A DNA stretch of 64,000 nucleotides from Acanthosepion lycidas (GCA_963932145.1 OZ010599.1:45856065-45920064); one strand, 5' to 3'; positions 11,301-22,430 are shown, counted from the stretch's first letter. Notes: generated from the sequence alone by a model not told the origin. Made by a program: numbers and translations.

Positions 11301-11322
11301 AAAAAAAAAAAAAAAAAAAATA

Positions 11323-12425
11323 GGTTTCTGCTTTAAAAAACCTGCAAAGAGTTGAGAAGCCATATAAAAACAAATCAATAAACTAAGTCTTCATAAAAGC
11401 AATAATTTAAGGGCACTAGAAAAACTGAATAATAAACTCTTACAAAATTTTCCTTGTCTTTTATATTCAATGAATCAAGGCTGGCTAATCTCATTTTCCA
11501 AGCACACCTGCTCAGGCACATTTGTGTTTATTCAACACCCACAGAGGCCACTTGTGATTTATACAGCAACTATGATGAGCATACGTTAGTTACAGTTTCT
11601 GGGAGAGAGCACATAATCCCTGCATGATCAACAAATTGGACAAGAGCAGCATGCTTAAATCCTTGGTCACAATGAGTAATGATTTCATGCTAGCACAACG
11701 ATTGATACTCTCCAAACAGTTTCATTGATTCTTTCCCATTCACAAGATTTCGATCAACTCATGGTATGGTTTTCAGGCACTTTCCAACAGTTCCACATGC
11801 TGGGATCACCTCATATATTTATGGTCTAACATTTTGATTTAGAATTTTCACTGTAGAAAATTTTAACTTTATAATTAATATTCATCACTGTAGTGTAAAT
11901 ACATTGACAAAGAAGAAAATATATTGAAAACATTTGTTGTGTAAAAGTAAAATTTTGTCATCATGCAGCTGACATATCTACATATATAGACATTCATATT
12001 TATAACAGATTTTTGTAGTTGATGTGAATAAACTACAAAGTACTAACAAAATCCCAATTATTTTTGTTTTGCCTAATAATGATTTTACAGTTGACTTATA
12101 CAGGCTTTTATGAAACAGACACCCATAACTAAAAATCCATTTAAATCACATATAAAAAATGAATTTAATTTTCATAAATTTTATATTGTCTAAAAGAAGA
12201 ATTTGAAAAATATTTTAATATGCAGATTATTTGCATCCAATAACTGATATTTGTATTTTAATTTTTTTTCAGGTGTTAAATTTAATAAGAAGAAAAAAAG
12301 AAAATCAACAGAATTTTTTGTTTCTTTTTACTTTGCACTTTATGGAAACTTAATAAATTGTAACTACTCTGTCCTAAATTAGAAATTTTACAATTGCAAA
12401 ATAAAGTAAAATATTGTTTTATCTG
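11323..12425. other. AT-rich DNA containing one copy of a paired repeat
   Basis: About 11,500-11,770 matches 12,715-12,920 in the same orientation (ACACCTGCTCAGGCACATTT, then GTTTCTGGGAGAGAGCACAT versus GTTTCTGGAAGAGAGTACAT). No coding function is recognised in either copy. Confidence 0.5.
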
Positions 12426-12429
12426 GAAA

Positions 12430-12607
12430 ATTTAAACTTTATTTGTCGAGTTATATTGTAAGTATTTTAATATATTTTCTGTTTATATGTTATTATCATG
12501 GATGCGACTTATTTGAATAAATGCTCTGTTTTTAATTAAACAGTATTAATTACATTGACCAGCATGAACAGAAAATATATTAAAAAATTTGTCGGATTTA
12601 ATCCATT
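12430..12607. mobile_element. Foldback element F2, short centre
   Basis: The left arm TATTTTCTGTTTATATGTTA and the right arm AACAGAAAATATATTAAAAA are inverted. The tips TTTGTCGAG and ATTTGTCGGATTTAATCC match the tips of F1 and F3. The centre (AAATGCTCTGTTTTTAATTA, AACAGTATTAATTACATT) is a single half of the F3 inner arm. Confidence 0.5.
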
Positions 12608-12689
12608 ACATAGACTTATGGCATATAAAAAGGTATTTACATTAAATTTTTATAATAACGGTTGGCTACTTGTTTTCTGTGCACACTCA

Positions 12690-12945
12690 TCTGCTAGGCA
12701 ATCCCTGTTGCAGACACCTGCTCAGGCACATTTGTGTTTGCTCAACACCCATAGAGCCTACCTACAGTTTATACTGCAACTATATGGAGTAGAACTTAAG
12801 TTAAAGTTTCTGGAAGAGAGTACATAATCTGGCATGTTCAGCACTTTGAACAATGCCAGTATGCTCAAAAACTCAGTCATGATTACTTGTGACTTCATGC
12901 TAAAACAACCATAGATGGCTTCTGAACAGTTTCATCTACTCTATG
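12690..12945 (+). repeat. Second copy of the 11.5-kb repeat
   Basis: CACCTGCTCAGGCACATTTG and GAAGAGAGTACATAATC are shared in order with 11,500-11,640. The copies lie 1.2 kb apart in direct orientation. Confidence 0.6.

Positions 12946-12946
<1 letters not shown>

Positions 12947-13004
<58 letters not shown>
12947..13004. repeat. (AT)n microsatellite
   Basis: About 29 TA units. Confidence 0.95.
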
Positions 13005-13008
<4 letters not shown>

Positions 13009-13088
13009 CACTGAAATAGTGGTTTTAAAATCATATGCATTAAAAAGTGCTCAATTTCAAGAAAAATCAAACCTGTAAAGCAATTTAA

Positions 13089-13568
13089 TATCTTAAAGAT
13101 TAAAATGCTGAATGGAACACTACTGTGGCTTTGACCACCAAGATCTTATCAGGTGGTTAACTCAACAAACTAATTAGAGACAACACAAGAACTTAAATTT
13201 CTTAATGCGGCATCAGAACTAATGAGGTGGAGTGGGAATGAAAGGAATGAAAAGAAAGAGGAAGAGGAGTGGAGAAAAAAAAAAAAAAAAAAATTTATTT
13301 CTCCAACATCATCCAGGATCATACAAACCCAAAGTCAACCTTCTCATGTGCCTACATTTGGTCATAATTTTGGACCTCCCATTCAATGGATAAATAATTT
13401 TTTTTCTACTCCCCCCTTATTTTTCCACTCCCACTTCTCATTAATTCCAGTGATGTATTAAGAAATTTAAGTTGTTTCTACTTAGTTCACGGAGTTAACC
13501 ACCTGATGAGATCTTGGCAGTCAAAATTGTGGTAGTGTGCCATTCAGTGTTTAAATCTTTTTAAGATA
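13089..13568. mobile_element. 480-bp element with ~150-bp terminal inverted repeats
   Basis: Left TATCTTAAAGATTAAAATGC, then CTGAATGGAACACTACTG and TCAGGTGGTTAACTC. The right end holds the reverse complement in the same order (GAGTTAACCACCTGATGA, GCCATTCAGTG, TTTTTAAGATA). The arms continue through a shared AAATTTCTTAAT block. A poly-A tract lies near the centre. No transposase is present, so it is a non-autonomous foldback or MITE-type element. Confidence 0.7.
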
Positions 13569-14030
13569 TATACATAACTCCTGTAAATAAAGATAAGATT
13601 TTTTATAAACATTAACATTTATCAGCATTTTTAAAGCGATACATTTGAGCAAGAAACTACTGCATTCTATTTATGTACATATACAAGAGTGTGCTGAAAA
13701 GTTTTCAGCCTAACACATTTCCCCAAAATCAGTATTTCATAGACCAAACATTATGATAGTGATTTCAGAGAATAGGTTTACAGCATCCCTTTGTGTGTAG
13801 ATATATATAACTTACAAGAAATTAAGTAAATATCAATCAAAAGAAAACATTGCAAAGAAAGGAGTGACATATGTTAGTTATTATTTCAAATCAAATCATG
13901 AAATTTAATTCAAAATTAGAATGAATGATGACATTCCTTTTAGAATCTGAATAATTATTTTTTATCCATTTTAATATTTTAGCTAACAATTATTTGAATT
14001 AACAAAGATTGTTAATGGAGGATTAATCTT
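13569..14030. other. AT-rich DNA with a CTGAAAAGTTC-family repeat
   Basis: GAGTGTGCTGAAAAGTTTTC at 13,686 followed by CATTTCCCCAAAATCAG is another copy of the dispersed repeat; the remainder is featureless. Confidence 0.45.
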
Positions 14031-15210
14031 ATAAGCAAAACATAGCTAGATAGATGAGATATTTGGAAGGACTTTGATAAGGTGCGCACAAAGGTTTGCT
14101 GCTTAAGCTTTCGAGCTATGGAATTACTGGAAGAGTCTTTTCAAACAAAGTCCTTCCTAATGGATAGGTCCCTGGAGGTAGTTGCTAACATCCAGCCCTT
14201 TGGGCCCTAGCAATTAATGCAGGCATCCCCCAGGAGGTATTTCTCAAACCAACTTTTTACTTTACATAAATGATCTGCCTAAGAGTATACACTCAGATCT
14301 ATGCTAATGATACAATGATATATGCATGCATCTCCAAAACTGGTGATGATCAGAGATTGGCAACTTATCTCTCATCCGATCTAGCTCTAACTTCTCAGTG
14401 GGGGAAAAATACTGGCTGGTTACATTCAATGCCTTGAAAACCAAACTAGTTACATTCCATCATTGCCAATCAGACCCTGAACTACCAATAGTCACTATGA
14501 ATGGATGTAGCCTCACCAAGGCTCCAAACCTTGAGCATCTATTGAGCCTTAAACTCCGCACTGAACTCAAGTAAAACTCATATATATGATCCATTGCTAA
14601 AGATGAAGGAAAAATGGTTGGCTCCCTGTACCACTCCAGTAAGTACCTGACTGTATGTTATCCTCTACCTTTACAAGAACCAAATCAGGCCTAAAATGGA
14701 GTACTGTTGTCATATTTGGACAGGAGCTGCTCAGTCCTCATTTTCCAGTCTCATTAGAGTTCAAAAGTGTATCCATCTCATTGTGGGTGACAAATTATTT
14801 TCCACCCTCTTTCTCACAGGTGGAATGTGGCAAGCCTCGTACTGTTCGATCTCTACTTCCATGGAAAGAGCTTGGATGAACTACATTCCTTGGTTCTGCC
14901 AGTTCTAACTTTCACAACTAGGACCCACCATGCCACTTACACTGTAGCAAACCACCCTCATTCCCTCCATATCCCATTGGGGAGAAGTAAGTTACACTTG
15001 AGTAGTTTCTTCCCATGAACCACTCTTGTGAAGAAGCAACTCCCAAGAGGATATTTCCTCAATCACTAAAATCTTAACCTGTTTAAGTCTAAGTTAGCCA
15101 TTACCTTCTCCTGTCCATAAAACTACCCTTTAATGTAACCTTCTACCTCAAATGGCCACCAGCCTTGTACAAGGTGAACTTCACAGTAAAAAAAAAAAAA
15201 AAAAAAAAAA
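14030..15210 (+). pseudogene. LINE family A reverse transcriptase relic with poly-A tail
   Basis: Translated pieces in several frames follow the order of a LINE reverse transcriptase. GRTLIRCAQRFAA-type decay covers FDKV (about 14,068) with KLSSYGITGRV just after. A degraded YADD box reads LYANDTMIYA (about 14,298-14,325). MEYCCHIWTGAAQSSFSSL (14,696-14,752) is the conserved C-terminal block. The D-to-N-type change in the catalytic box and many stops show that it is inactive. A (A)n tail at about 15,187-15,210 ends the copy. Confidence 0.75.
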
Positions 15211-15578
15211 GAGAAGAAGCTCCATGTCTGCTATTGTGGCAGTGAGGGAGAGAAAAAGAAAGAGAAAAGTTCAGAAGTCAAGAGCTAAGAGAATTAGCTG
15301 GGTAACAGAAAGAGGGAAACTAACCAAAGAATTTATTTTTATATGCATAAGTTTTTGCAGCTATTAAAAGAATAGGGGACATAATTATATTGGAGATGGC
15401 CATATGTGTCCAAATATATCTGGTAGTGAAATACTGTTAACTGCAATATTTGTGTTGGCCAATGAAAGGAAAAAAAAGACAACTAATCTAATTTTTCAGT
15501 TGGGGAAAAAAGGCCTTTTCCTAACAGATGCTTCAGTGAATTTTTGTTCATTTAGATGGAGTAATTTCTGAAATTGTG

Positions 15579-15584
15579 CGTGTG

Positions 15585-15641
<57 letters not shown>
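15579..15641. repeat. (GT)n(AT)n microsatellite
   Basis: Six GT units, then about 25 AT units. Confidence 0.95.
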
Positions 15642-15642
<1 letters not shown>

Positions 15643-15645
<3 letters not shown>

Positions 15646-16425
15646 GTACCTACAATTTCATTAGCCATATAGGCGTAAGGCTAAAAAGCTCCCACTCAAA
15701 GAAAAACCACAAATCGTAGTCAAAAAATAGATATATAAAAAAAAAATAAATAAAATCCAATGTTTTCAATTTGTGAGCAAATATGTTCTATGATCAGCCA
15801 TACCCTCCTCTTCTCTCTATATTCTTTCTGTCTTTACCTTCTCTCCCACCCACAAGCCAAGGGCCCGTAAACTTTGAAGCGATCCAGCACAAGAATGCCC
15901 TGGTTTCAAAATCACGCTACCATCAGGTGGTAGACGATAAGTGAACTCCAGGCACCATCAGGCTTTCCTGCTGCGATCACATGATCAGACCCTACTGAGG
16001 GTTGATTGAATCTTTAGCCATCACACAAACACTTTGTGATTTGCATACCCATCCCAGTCAAGGATGAAGGTAACCCATGTGCCGATTTTCAGGGACAGCA
16101 AAAATGTAAAAAAAGGTTTCAGTTTTCCAGTGGCAGATGAACATCACTGAGCGAATCATCCCAATTTCAAATGGACTGCCCATCAAAATAAAGAAGACAG
16201 CAAAGTCTGTCAACTAGAGAATGAAAGGACTACAACTAAACTGAATCAACCAATGAATGCCTGTATGAGATGCTGTGGACCCCTGACCATTTCCGAAAGA
16301 AAAGGAACCCAGGAAAATTGCCAGGCAACAAAATATCATTTTAGCATGAGAACTCTCGCTTCAACGAATTAGAACTTTACGTGAAGATATCAACTCATAA
16401 TAACTTTATTAACGCATGATTTTAT
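15643..16425. mobile_element. Unassigned higher-GC block, probably a transposable element
   Basis: The block is less AT-rich than its surroundings and keeps many CpG steps (for example GCGATCCAGCAC, TAGACGATAAG, CTGCGATCAC). It contains no long frame and no family motif I recognise. Its sharp start at the microsatellite and its different base composition suggest an inserted element. Confidence 0.35.
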
Positions 16426-16439
16426 ATTAAAATGACCTA

Positions 16440-16722
16440 CTTGGATTATCCTTTCCAATTACGGATTTGATTTTATATATATTCTGCTTATACGTTATTT
16501 TTATGGATATAACTTATTTGAGTAAATGCTCTGTTTTAATTAAACAGTATTACTTACATTTACTTGCCTGAATATTTGAGAAATTCTGTAGAAAATATGC
16601 ATTCTCGGAACATTCAGGACAGTAAATGTGATACTGTTTAATTAAAACAGAGCATTTACTCAAATACATTGACGTATAAACAGAAAATATGTTAAAATAT
16701 TTGTTGGATTTAATCCATTTGA
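16440..16722. mobile_element. Foldback element F3
   Basis: GAGTAAATGCTCTGTTTTAA on the left is exactly mirrored by TTAAAACAGAGCATTTACTC on the right, flanked outward by CTGCTTATACG / CGTATAAACAG. The centre reads GCCTGAATATTTGAGAAATT ... AACATTCAGGAC, also palindromic. Same family as F1 and F2. Confidence 0.7.
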
Positions 16723-16725
16723 TCT

Positions 16726-16752
<27 letters not shown>
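16726..16752. repeat. (AT)n microsatellite
   Basis: About 13 AT units at the edge of F3. Confidence 0.9.
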
Positions 16753-16756
<4 letters not shown>

Positions 16757-16810
16757 ATGGACTCTCCTGTCGGTTTTAACATATAAGGATCTGACAGTTT
16801 ATTGATTCAG

Positions 16811-17314
16811 TTATGAAATTTTGTGCGATAATCTTAAGTGGCATTTAAGACTGGCTAGTGATTTACAAAGGAGGCCACATATGGAGCAAGCATGAGGATT
16901 GTGAGAGGAGATCACTGTTAGATTGGCTGGCCTTTTAGATCTTGCTCTTGCTTCTTGAAGATGATTCAGACAAGCAGATTGAAAATTGCTGAGTCCACAC
17001 GTCGATCTCCCTTCTACCCACTCCAAGGCGGAGCACTCAAGGGTGTTATGTGGTATATTGACTGCTGACAAGTTGCTTTTCAGCTTGTCTTTGTATCTAA
17101 GCCATGGGCATCCTACATTCCTGTAGCCCTGATCTAACTGGCTGTACATTAGGATCTTGGGTATCCTGTCATCAGACATTCTCACGATATGACCAGTCCA
17201 CCGTAACTGAGACTGTATGATAAAAGTCTTGATTCCTCCAATATTACACCTGTTAAACAGGTCTACATTAGATGTCCTATCTTGAAGCTTAACTCTGCAG
17301 ACACACACACACAC
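16811..17314 (-). pseudogene. LINE family C, C-terminal part of reverse transcriptase ORF with C2H2 zinc finger
   Basis: A 167-residue open frame. Residues 8-70 (KLQDRTSNVDLF ... QLRWTGHIVRMSDDRIPK ... YSQL) match the well-known C-terminal region of animal LINE ORF2 proteins (KLQDRTSNxxVL, SQLRWxGHVxRMxDxRLPK). A C2H2-type finger ends it (CSICG ... HLRLSH), as in LINE families with a nucleic-acid-binding tail. The catalytic reverse transcriptase is absent, so this is a 5'-truncated copy. The apparent start lies in an (AC)n repeat and is not a real initiation site. The open frame indicates a fairly young or lightly decayed insertion. Confidence 0.8.
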
Positions 17315-17411
17315 ACTATGAAGCTAGAATATTTTCTTTGAATTGAATTTTTAGCCAAGAATTAAGAAACAAAAAAAATATTTAGTTGAACATTTCTTGT
17401 TAACAAGTCAA

Positions 17412-17885
17412 GGTTTGGTTTGGTTTGTTTTGTTTTACAGCATATCAACCTCAATGGGTTATTTAATGCTGACATTTTTATTACTGGTAATGTTTTTCTT
17501 CAAAAATCTATTTCTGGGAATCTTTTTCCTTGAAGAAATCTAGAGCTGGCCATATTTTTTCCATATTTTTTTTCAAAGAATGTATAGCTGTTTGTATTGC
17601 TGGTATTTTTTTTTTTTTTAAAGTATTGCTGATAATAATTTTTCCTTAAAAAATTGTTGCTGGTAATAACTTTTTTCATTACAAAGTATTTCTGGTATTA
17701 AAACCTATTTTTACACAAGTTTAGGGGTTAACTATTTGCCCATAGCTGGGACCCTAACAGGTGCTACCACCCAGGGTCAGGGTGGACCTGGGAACACCAG
17801 CAATAAAGAGGTGGTTCCACGCTTCCTCAAAACCTCCTGATCAGAGGCCTTGCTGTTGGACCAACAAGTCAAGAAAACGGCACTG
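17412..17885 (+). repeat. Dispersed repeat R1, copy 1
   Basis: Starts with TTTACAGCATATCAACCTCA and ATGGGTTATTTAATGC. A middle of short imperfect units around ATTGCTGGTA-TTTTT follows, and it ends with AGCTGGGACCCTAACAGG, GCTACCACCC and CAGAGGCCTTGCTG. The same ordered blocks occur at 49,010 and 57,683. Confidence 0.7.
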
Positions 17886-18866
17886 AATTATAAAATTAAT
17901 AAATTACATGTAGAGGTTAAATGAAAGAAATTAGCAAAAAAATATACAAATCTTATATAAGAAGGCTCATTAAGTGCAAGCATGTCTCTAAAGATAATAT
18001 CAAGTCGAATTATCTAATGTGCTAAGAGTTAGGTCTGCCCAAAACAACTTCCAGTACTTTTCTTCTACACCAGAAATAAAAATGCATTTCAGTTATTAGT
18101 CAAACATTCAATGTCTCTAAAATTGACTAGCAAACTCTGATATTTCAACTTTTCTACTTCTCCTAAGTATGATTTTTACAACTGAGCAGTGCAGAGTGAA
18201 ACATTTCTGAAGTGGTAAGATGTTGATTAGGAATAATAAGGAAATTAGATTATTCTATCCTCAAGCTGCTTTTAAAATGGGAATGAGTAAACTATCAAAG
18301 GGCATGCTGATAATCTAAGAGCCAAAGTACATAAAGCACACTTCATAATTGCTCATTTACAATACAGTACAATACTTAAAGCTTGTAGAGTTTTCAATTA
18401 TTCAGTATTCAAATAGGATAACTAATCAATTTTCATGAAATTAGTTAAAGAAATAAATAAATCTTTACTAGATTATCTACCTTGAATCTTATTTATTAAA
18501 TTATTAACTTTTAGCATTCTGTATCATTTATTAATATTACTTTCCCTTTTACCCTATATGGAATCTCCTCAAAATATAGTGTTTTCTATATTAGTTCTAT
18601 ATATTTGAAATTGCAGTAGATTGTCTCTCAGTTTCAGTCAAGATTGTTTTAGGTGTTGCCTTAGAAGGATATGATTACACAACCAAGAAATCCAAATTTT
18701 GCATTGGCAGGACTAACATTTTGCTTGGGGAACATATTCACCTACAGAGTGCTAAAGTGGAACTGACAGAATCCAAAATATATAATTCTACTGTCATGGT
18801 ATTTTTTTCTTTTTTTAGTGAACAATTGGATAATTACATGACAAAAACAAAACAAAGCAACAGGTT
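17886..18866. other. Intron downstream of the PALS1 exon, nothing recognised
   Basis: AT-rich sequence with no repeat end or coding frame that I can assign. Confidence 0.45.
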
Positions 18867-18872
18867 ACTCAC
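18867..18872 (-). other. Splice donor of the PALS1 exon
   Basis: On the minus strand the exon ends ...AATGTTG followed by GTGAGTAACC, a full consensus 5' splice site. Beyond it the reading frame meets stops within a few codons, as expected for an intron. Confidence 0.88.
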
Positions 18873-19895
18873 CAACATTTTTCGGCCTGTAGAGGTCATT
18901 GAATTGGACTGATAATTTCTCGTCTTTCAAGGTTTCAGGCTCAAAAGCATTATTAACAATTCCAGTTGCATTCTTTTGTTTGCTTTCCAATGTTTGTAGC
19001 TTCTGAGACTCTCGCAGGGAATTTCTTAAAAAGTCATGTTCCTGTAGGATACGTGTCTCATCCTCTTTTCGCTTCTTAAGGTACTCCTCATGTTTGCGTA
19101 CACGTTCTAGCTCTTCCTTGGTGGGTAGGCGCTGCTTTGCCATGGGTACTGGTGAATTCTTTACATTCTTATAAACAGAATCATCTGGTAAGTTCTCCCT
19201 GGAATCTCCAAGATTCCTGTAATCAGACAAGTTCTCTCGAGAACTTTGGTTTGATCTTGGTGGAGAATTAACTTGCTTTCTGGGTGGTGTCTGGTTTGGT
19301 GGTGGGGGTGGATAACGAGGAGCTGATTTGACCCGTCCAACAAAATTTTCAGGACAGTCAACAGCCATCTCTCGGTGGGGACCTCCATCCACAGCCTCTA
19401 AGGAACCATGGAATCCTTCATTGCTGTAATATGCATCTCGTGACCAATTCAAAGAATTCTCACCGGGTGGTACATTGGCATATACAAGCTTTGTCTGTTT
19501 TGCAATGTTCTCAATCAATGGTATTTCATTTTCATTTCCATTAGTGGAATTCCCAGTTTGATTTTTCTTGGTGGCATCCGAAAATCCATTCATGTCTCTA
19601 TTCTCTGTGAGGGTCATTCCCAAACCGTGAGATTTGTCTGTTGGCAGGTCGCGTCGCTGCTTCTCAGCTGTAGGTGGGTTTGATATGTGCCGTTGTTGAG
19701 AAGTTATGTTGTTTTTCACAGTGGCCTCCCTTGAAGACAGGGATTTATTATTTTGTTCACTGGAGACAGGTGAAGAAAATTTGGTCATATCCACGGGCTT
19801 AATACTGCTGCGGGCACACAATCTTTCCAATTTTTCTTGACATTTGTTTTCCACTGCAATACTGTATGCATCTTGAACGAAGTTTATTTCTGGAA
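18873..19895 (-). CDS. PALS1: Internal coding exon of PALS1/MPP5 (Stardust) polarity scaffold, N-terminal regulatory region
   Basis: PALS1 is the membrane-associated guanylate kinase scaffold that links Crumbs to PATJ and Par6 at the apical junction of epithelia. This 1,023-base exon is open throughout and encodes 341 codons' worth of sequence. The segment HREMAVDCPENF (about 19,345-19,377) matches ECR1 of vertebrate PALS1 (HREMAVDCP), the Par6-binding region. A highly charged, helix-prone stretch rich in K, R and E follows (about 18,985-19,116). Then comes GIVNNAFEPE (18,934-18,963), matching ECR2 (GIDNPMFDTE in human). Between them lies a proline-rich run (YPPPPPNQTPPRK). The exon starts after a TTTTGTAG acceptor and ends at a GTGAGT donor; it begins with 2 bases of a split codon and ends with 1. 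The open frame runs back to the acceptor without an ATG, so this is not a first coding exon. L27, PDZ, SH3 and GUK domains were not found nearby. It is longer than the matching vertebrate region, mainly through an S/T/N-rich N-terminal half. Identification is firm; expression is not shown. Confidence 0.92.
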
Positions 19896-19920
19896 CTACA
19901 AAAGGAAAAAAAAATAAATA
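19896..19920 (-). other. Splice acceptor and pyrimidine tract of the PALS1 exon
   Basis: On the minus strand a T-rich tract ending CCTTTTGTAG precedes the open frame. The coding frame is open from this AG onward, which sets the 5' exon edge at 19,895. Confidence 0.85.
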
Positions 19921-20680
19921 AATAAATTTTTAAACAACCACTTTTGTTTTATTACATAGAAATAAAACTTTTACATTTTGCTTCTCACCTACCATACAAA
20001 ACATGAAACATACAATACTTTTAGGTTATCAATATTTCATAAACAAATTGGATGATTTAATGATTAACAAAATTATCAGAATTTTTTTTTTTTATCAATT
20101 GCCTACTTTTTTTTTTCTTTTTAATTCTCTGAGAAAAACTTAAGTCCACATTATATACTAACATTAAACAGTTTGATATATCCACCAACCTTTGAGTTAA
20201 AATGTTTCCATTCTCTATATTAATGGATATATAAAAATCTCACTCACTCACCAAATAATAAATAAAAATTTGTATTATCTAATAGCCAACAAAAAAACAA
20301 AAACTTACTTTCCTGTTATACTGCATTTTTTCTGAATTTCAATTTTTTAAAAATATCTATATATAATATACTAAGCAATTTTTTCTTATATAAGTACCGG
20401 AATAGCAGTGTATATTATAAAATAACTTTCTCTACTGTAAAGAAATATTTGAAAATTTATATTGAAAATATACATTTGACTTTGGTTAGGAACTTCAATG
20501 AATATTTCATTTTAAAAGATGGCTATTAAAAGAAGAGAATTGTGTATTTTGTAGGTTACAATATATCATTGGTAGAATAGGATATGATATGTTAGTCTGA
20601 CTTGAACCAAATTTAGCAACATTACGCATATGAAGCTTAAGGAATAAGTTAATTTTAAGGATTAAGGGAAAGAATAATTA
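19921..20680. other. Intron upstream of the PALS1 exon, nothing recognised
   Basis: Very AT-rich, with short homopolymer runs only. Confidence 0.5.
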
Positions 20681-21160
20681 AAAAGTGGATGAAGTCTATA
20701 GTGAGACTGATAAATGGGATTAGGGAACAAGTGAAGAATTTCTTTGAAAAGACTTAAGGGATCCTGGGGCTAAGTTAGTGGTTGTAATTACTGAACCACC
20801 ATCAGTAGAGATTGCTTACTTTACAACACTATCAGAGAATAAGAGGAGAATTAATATCAAGAATTTGCTGATATCAATCCTTAGCTAATGGAAATATGTT
20901 ACACTAGAAAGTGAAGAATAGATAGTAGCACACCAGAAAGTGAAAGAGGGTAGGATAACAGACCCAGAGATAAGACTACTGGTTGGGGGGGGGCTAAGGT
21001 TATTATAAACCAACAAGTGTCATCAGAGATAGGAACAGGGAATGTTGGAATTGCAGCAAAAGAGGCCACAAACTATCACCAAAGAAGTTGTTTTTTCTTC
21101 ATTATTGTTCAGCCAATACAAGATCCAAGAGCTACAGGGTCACTGAATAATGTTGCTGTA
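20681..21160 (+). pseudogene. Possible gag fragment with a broken CCHC knuckle
   Basis: One plus frame reads VVVITEPPSVEIAYFTTLSE and later ECWNCSKRGHKLS (about 21,040-21,078). This has the C-X2-C-X4-H spacing of retroelement gag zinc knuckles, but the fourth cysteine is replaced. Stops lie between the two stretches. The family is not identified and the call rests on a short motif. Confidence 0.3.
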
Positions 21161-21298
21161 GAGGAATAAATGAAAGAAATAAGAAGAGTATATTACAAGG
21201 ATATGTAGGATAGATAACAGTTGATCACTGACTTTGAAGTGATCAGGGAAGCATCCTTTCAAGATATGCATCACAACATAACAGTTCTTAGGAAAAAC

Positions 21299-21745
21299 CT
21301 ATCTGAATGGAACTTCCTCCTTACTAATGGAATACAAAGGGTACAAGGATGAGTTGACTGTACAAGGCATATGGCAAGTCCTATCAGTGAAAGTCTGAAC
21401 TAGAGGAACTAAGGAATACAGCTTGTCTGAACATTTGCCATGAAAATAGCAATAGAGTAGTGCTAGCAATATTTTGTCTGTGGGAAAGAAATTGTAAGGT
21501 GGAAAATAATTACCCACAAGGCCACATACATACTTTTGAACTTTGTCAAAGTGGGAAAGTGAGGCTTGGGCAGCTACAGCCAGATATAGCAACAATACTC
21601 CATTTTTAGTAAAGATAGGACATAGCAGGAGAAGTCGGGTATTTTCTGTAGTAGTACAAAGAAGTGACCATTTTTGGAACATCTTTATCAATGGATTGTA
21701 CATGAGAGTTCTACTTGAGGTTTGGAGTGAGCCATACACCAAACA
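21299..21745 (-). pseudogene. LINE family A, reverse transcriptase C-terminal fragment
   Basis: AAQASLSHFDKVQKYVCGLV and ILLALLYCYFHGKCSDKLYS match the conserved block that follows EYCCHIW in LINE family A (compare 8.7, 14.7 and 39.6 kb). The EYCCHIW motif itself has decayed. The far C-terminus (TFTDRTCHMPCTVNSS) lines up with FTTRTHHATYTVANHP at 14.9 kb. Confidence 0.65.
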
Positions 21746-21749
21746 ATAT

Positions 21750-22430
21750 AAGATGTGACAATGTTATGATTGTCTTTCAGTGCCATCTCCTGAACAAATA
21801 AGTATAATGGTATCAAATAATAAACAAAATTGTATTGAGTAACGGTTAAATCAAAACAGACTGCAATCGTCATCAAGTAAAATCATCCTTTTATGAAATA
21901 TCCATTTTAACTAATTGAAAACATCAAAGGAAATAATTCCTCTTTAAAGACCAAAGCAGGAATCTTTCCATCAAAGGATTATTAGAGTCATCTATAATAT
22001 CTGGATTAGCCAAATTCACTTATCAACATATCTGGTCTTTGTTCACTCATTTTTGAATTAGGATCTGCAAATAAAGTAGGCATATCTTAGACTTAAAACA
22101 TGAATGAATATTCTTATAGAAAATGATATCTATCACATATACAAGACTTATTGATATAAAAGTTAATTCCAAATACCTCATTTTTATATCTATATTTGAT
22201 ATTCTGTTTTTATTTTTTTTCTGCCACATATGGTATAAATATTTACCCATTATACAACAAATGAAAACATACCTTATTAATAAATATAATTTCAAATTCT
22301 GCATAAGGGTTACTTTTTTGCTTTATTGTTTACAGTTTAATATGGCAGCTTAAACAAAATAGGATAAATTTCTCACATTGAAAATGGATGGTATGATGAA
22401 TTGATAAAACAGTTAAATTTTTGCAGTAAA
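21750..22430. other. AT-rich non-coding DNA
   Basis: No family resemblance is seen. Confidence 0.4.

Noticed and set aside
1..18866. Downstream PALS1 exons (L27, PDZ, SH3, GUK)
   Set aside because: Looked for the conserved L27 and PDZ signatures on the minus strand and found none; short exons could still have been missed by eye.
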